Below, piece by piece: positions 5,868 through 6,747 of a stretch of 6,747 bases of DNA. The notes under the pieces are model-generated. The model ran no database searches. It was given only the letters and a program-made list of their open reading frames with translations, and was not told the origin of the DNA. Numbering within the stretch: position 1 is the stretch's first letter; each line of letters starts with the position of its first letter. The DNA is from Vallitaleaceae bacterium (GTDB lineage Bacteria; Bacillota; Clostridia; Lachnospirales; Vallitaleaceae), in the NCBI GenBank assembly GCA_027858555.1, contig JAQICP010000266.1:1-6747 (forward strand), read 5' to 3'. The position numbers and the translations under genes were made by a program.

Positions 5868-6747
5868 ATGAAAAAATTAGGCACTAAAATTATGTTACTG
5901 GCAGTAATAATTTCTCTCACAATATCATCTGTCCTTGGAGCTTCAACATTAATCGGTCTTGGCAACCTGAAAGACGCAACTTTGGAATTACATGAAGACT
6001 CACTAGATAAACACTTTAACGAAACGCTAAAAAACGAAGTGGAACTTGCAACTTCAATTGCAAAACATTTTTCTAATGATGAACTAAGTGGTGCATCAAC
6101 CCATGAAGTCGCTATGGCAGATGCTATTGATGCAATCGATCACATGAAATTTGGTGGCAGTAAATCCTTCAATATCCTAACTAAGGACGGTGTGGCTGTT
6201 CTTTATGGACAAGACCCTTCACTTGTGGGGCAAAACATAAAAGACACTGCTTCTTCAGATGGTCAAAAAGTATTCTCAGAGATTATAGCTACCGCTGTGT
6301 CTAATGAAACTTTAGGCGGTTATGTAGATGTACCTAGTCTTTTCAAGGTCGACGGTAGCAACGAAACATCCCCAGCACGTGTATATGCGTATTACTTCAA
6401 ACAATTTGACTGGGTTATATATGTATATGATTATACCGATTTCTTTGCCATTGATTCAGAGACTTTTACATTAAGCGCAACTAATACTGTAAATGATATC
6501 GTTTTAATAATTGCAATATTCCTAGCAGTATTCTTAATAGTCGTTATTATTATTTCACTCATCATAGGTCGAAAACTAACAAAACCAATTGTAGCAATCA
6601 CCGAAGCTTCTATGAAGTTATCAACTGGCGATTTAACTTTTGGTGCTATTCAAGTTAAGACTCATGATGAAACAAGACAGCTTGCCAAGTCATTTAACAA
6701 GAGGATCATGAACATACGCGACATGGTTCAAGAGTCCAAATTGGTAT
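5868..6747 (+). CDS. Probable methyl-accepting chemotaxis protein, single-Cache sensor with HAMP (3' end outside window)
   Basis: The frame is open from ATG 5868 to the window edge, giving 293 residues with no stop. TM1 is about 7-31 (IMLLAVIISLTISSVLGAS), followed by an extracytoplasmic domain about 32-207. TM2 is about 209-234 (DIVLIIAIFLAVFLIVVIII) and HAMP about 235-288, with P240 and E245 of its first helix and DETRQLAKSFN (267-277) of its second. The sensor fits a single Cache (sCache_2-like) fold: FNILTKDGVAVLYGQDPSLVGQNIKD (101-126) and a terminal ARVYAYYFKQFDWVIYVYDY (170-189). Cache domains bind small extracellular molecules; the ligand is not predictable here. The cytoplasmic signalling part is missing, so a HAMP-containing kinase or cyclase remains possible, but the layout and the neighbouring operon with cheW favour a chemoreceptor. 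GGGGA (5857-5861) is a modest ribosome binding site 6 bases before the ATG. A stronger AAGGAG (5825-5830) is too far upstream to serve it. Confidence 0.8.
   Translation, partial: MKKLGTKIMLLAVIISLTISSVLGASTLIGLGNLKDATLELHEDSLDKHFNETLKNEVELATSIAKHFSNDELSGASTHEVAMADAIDAIDHMKFGGSKSFNILTKDGVAVLYGQDPSLVGQNIKDTASSDGQKVFSEIIATAVSNETLGGYVDVPSLFKVDGSNETSPARVYAYYFKQFDWVIYVYDYTDFFAIDSETFTLSATNTVNDIVLIIAIFLAVFLIVVIIISLIIGRKLTKPIVAITEASMKLSTGDLTFGAIQVKTHDETRQLAKSFNKRIMNIRDMVQESKLV

Overview
This window looks like chromosome from a motile, low-GC Gram-positive bacterium, most likely a member of the Clostridia. The DNA is AT-rich, starts are preceded by strong AGGAGG-type ribosome binding sites, and the promoters read as sigma-A type. 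secA and prfB are adjacent and co-directional, as is common in Firmicutes. SecA also carries an acidic insertion near residues 246-272 that I associate with clostridial SecA proteins. The lineage call is an inference, and I cannot name a genus.

Layout, left to right. (1) Positions 1-1159, minus strand: a 3'-truncated regulator of BTAD type, with an N-terminal winged helix, a TPR-like BTAD middle and a C-terminal GGDEF-like domain whose signature has decayed to NEHQF. It has its own sigma-A-like promoter. (2) Positions 1160-1309: a short intergenic stretch holding that promoter and the terminator of the operon upstream of it. (3) Positions 1310-5523, minus strand: a compact operon, secA - prfB - cheW, with gaps of 29 and 26 bases and one intrinsic terminator at its end. 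(4) Positions 5524-5867: a divergent, AT-rich intergenic region with the secA promoter on one strand and a chemoreceptor-like gene promoter on the other. (5) Position 5868 to the window end, plus strand: a 3'-truncated receptor with TM1, an extracellular single-Cache domain, TM2 and HAMP, most likely a methyl-accepting chemotaxis protein.

The main annotation trap is prfB. The obvious ATG reading frame (from 2877) is wrong at its 5' end. The gene starts at a GTG (2917-2915), reads 25 codons to CTT-TGA-C, and needs a +1 programmed frameshift to continue into the main frame. The spliced product is 369 residues, and its SPF and GGQ motifs fall at 205-207 and 250-252.

Functionally, SecA drives protein export and RF2 terminates translation at UGA/UAA. 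CheW couples chemoreceptors to the CheA kinase, and the divergent receptor is a plausible partner of this CheW. The window is therefore mostly housekeeping plus chemotaxis. I found no mobile element, CRISPR array, RNA gene or clearly new system. The more unusual points are a chemotaxis coupling gene placed as the last gene of a secA-prfB operon, and the BTAD plus degenerate GGDEF regulator.
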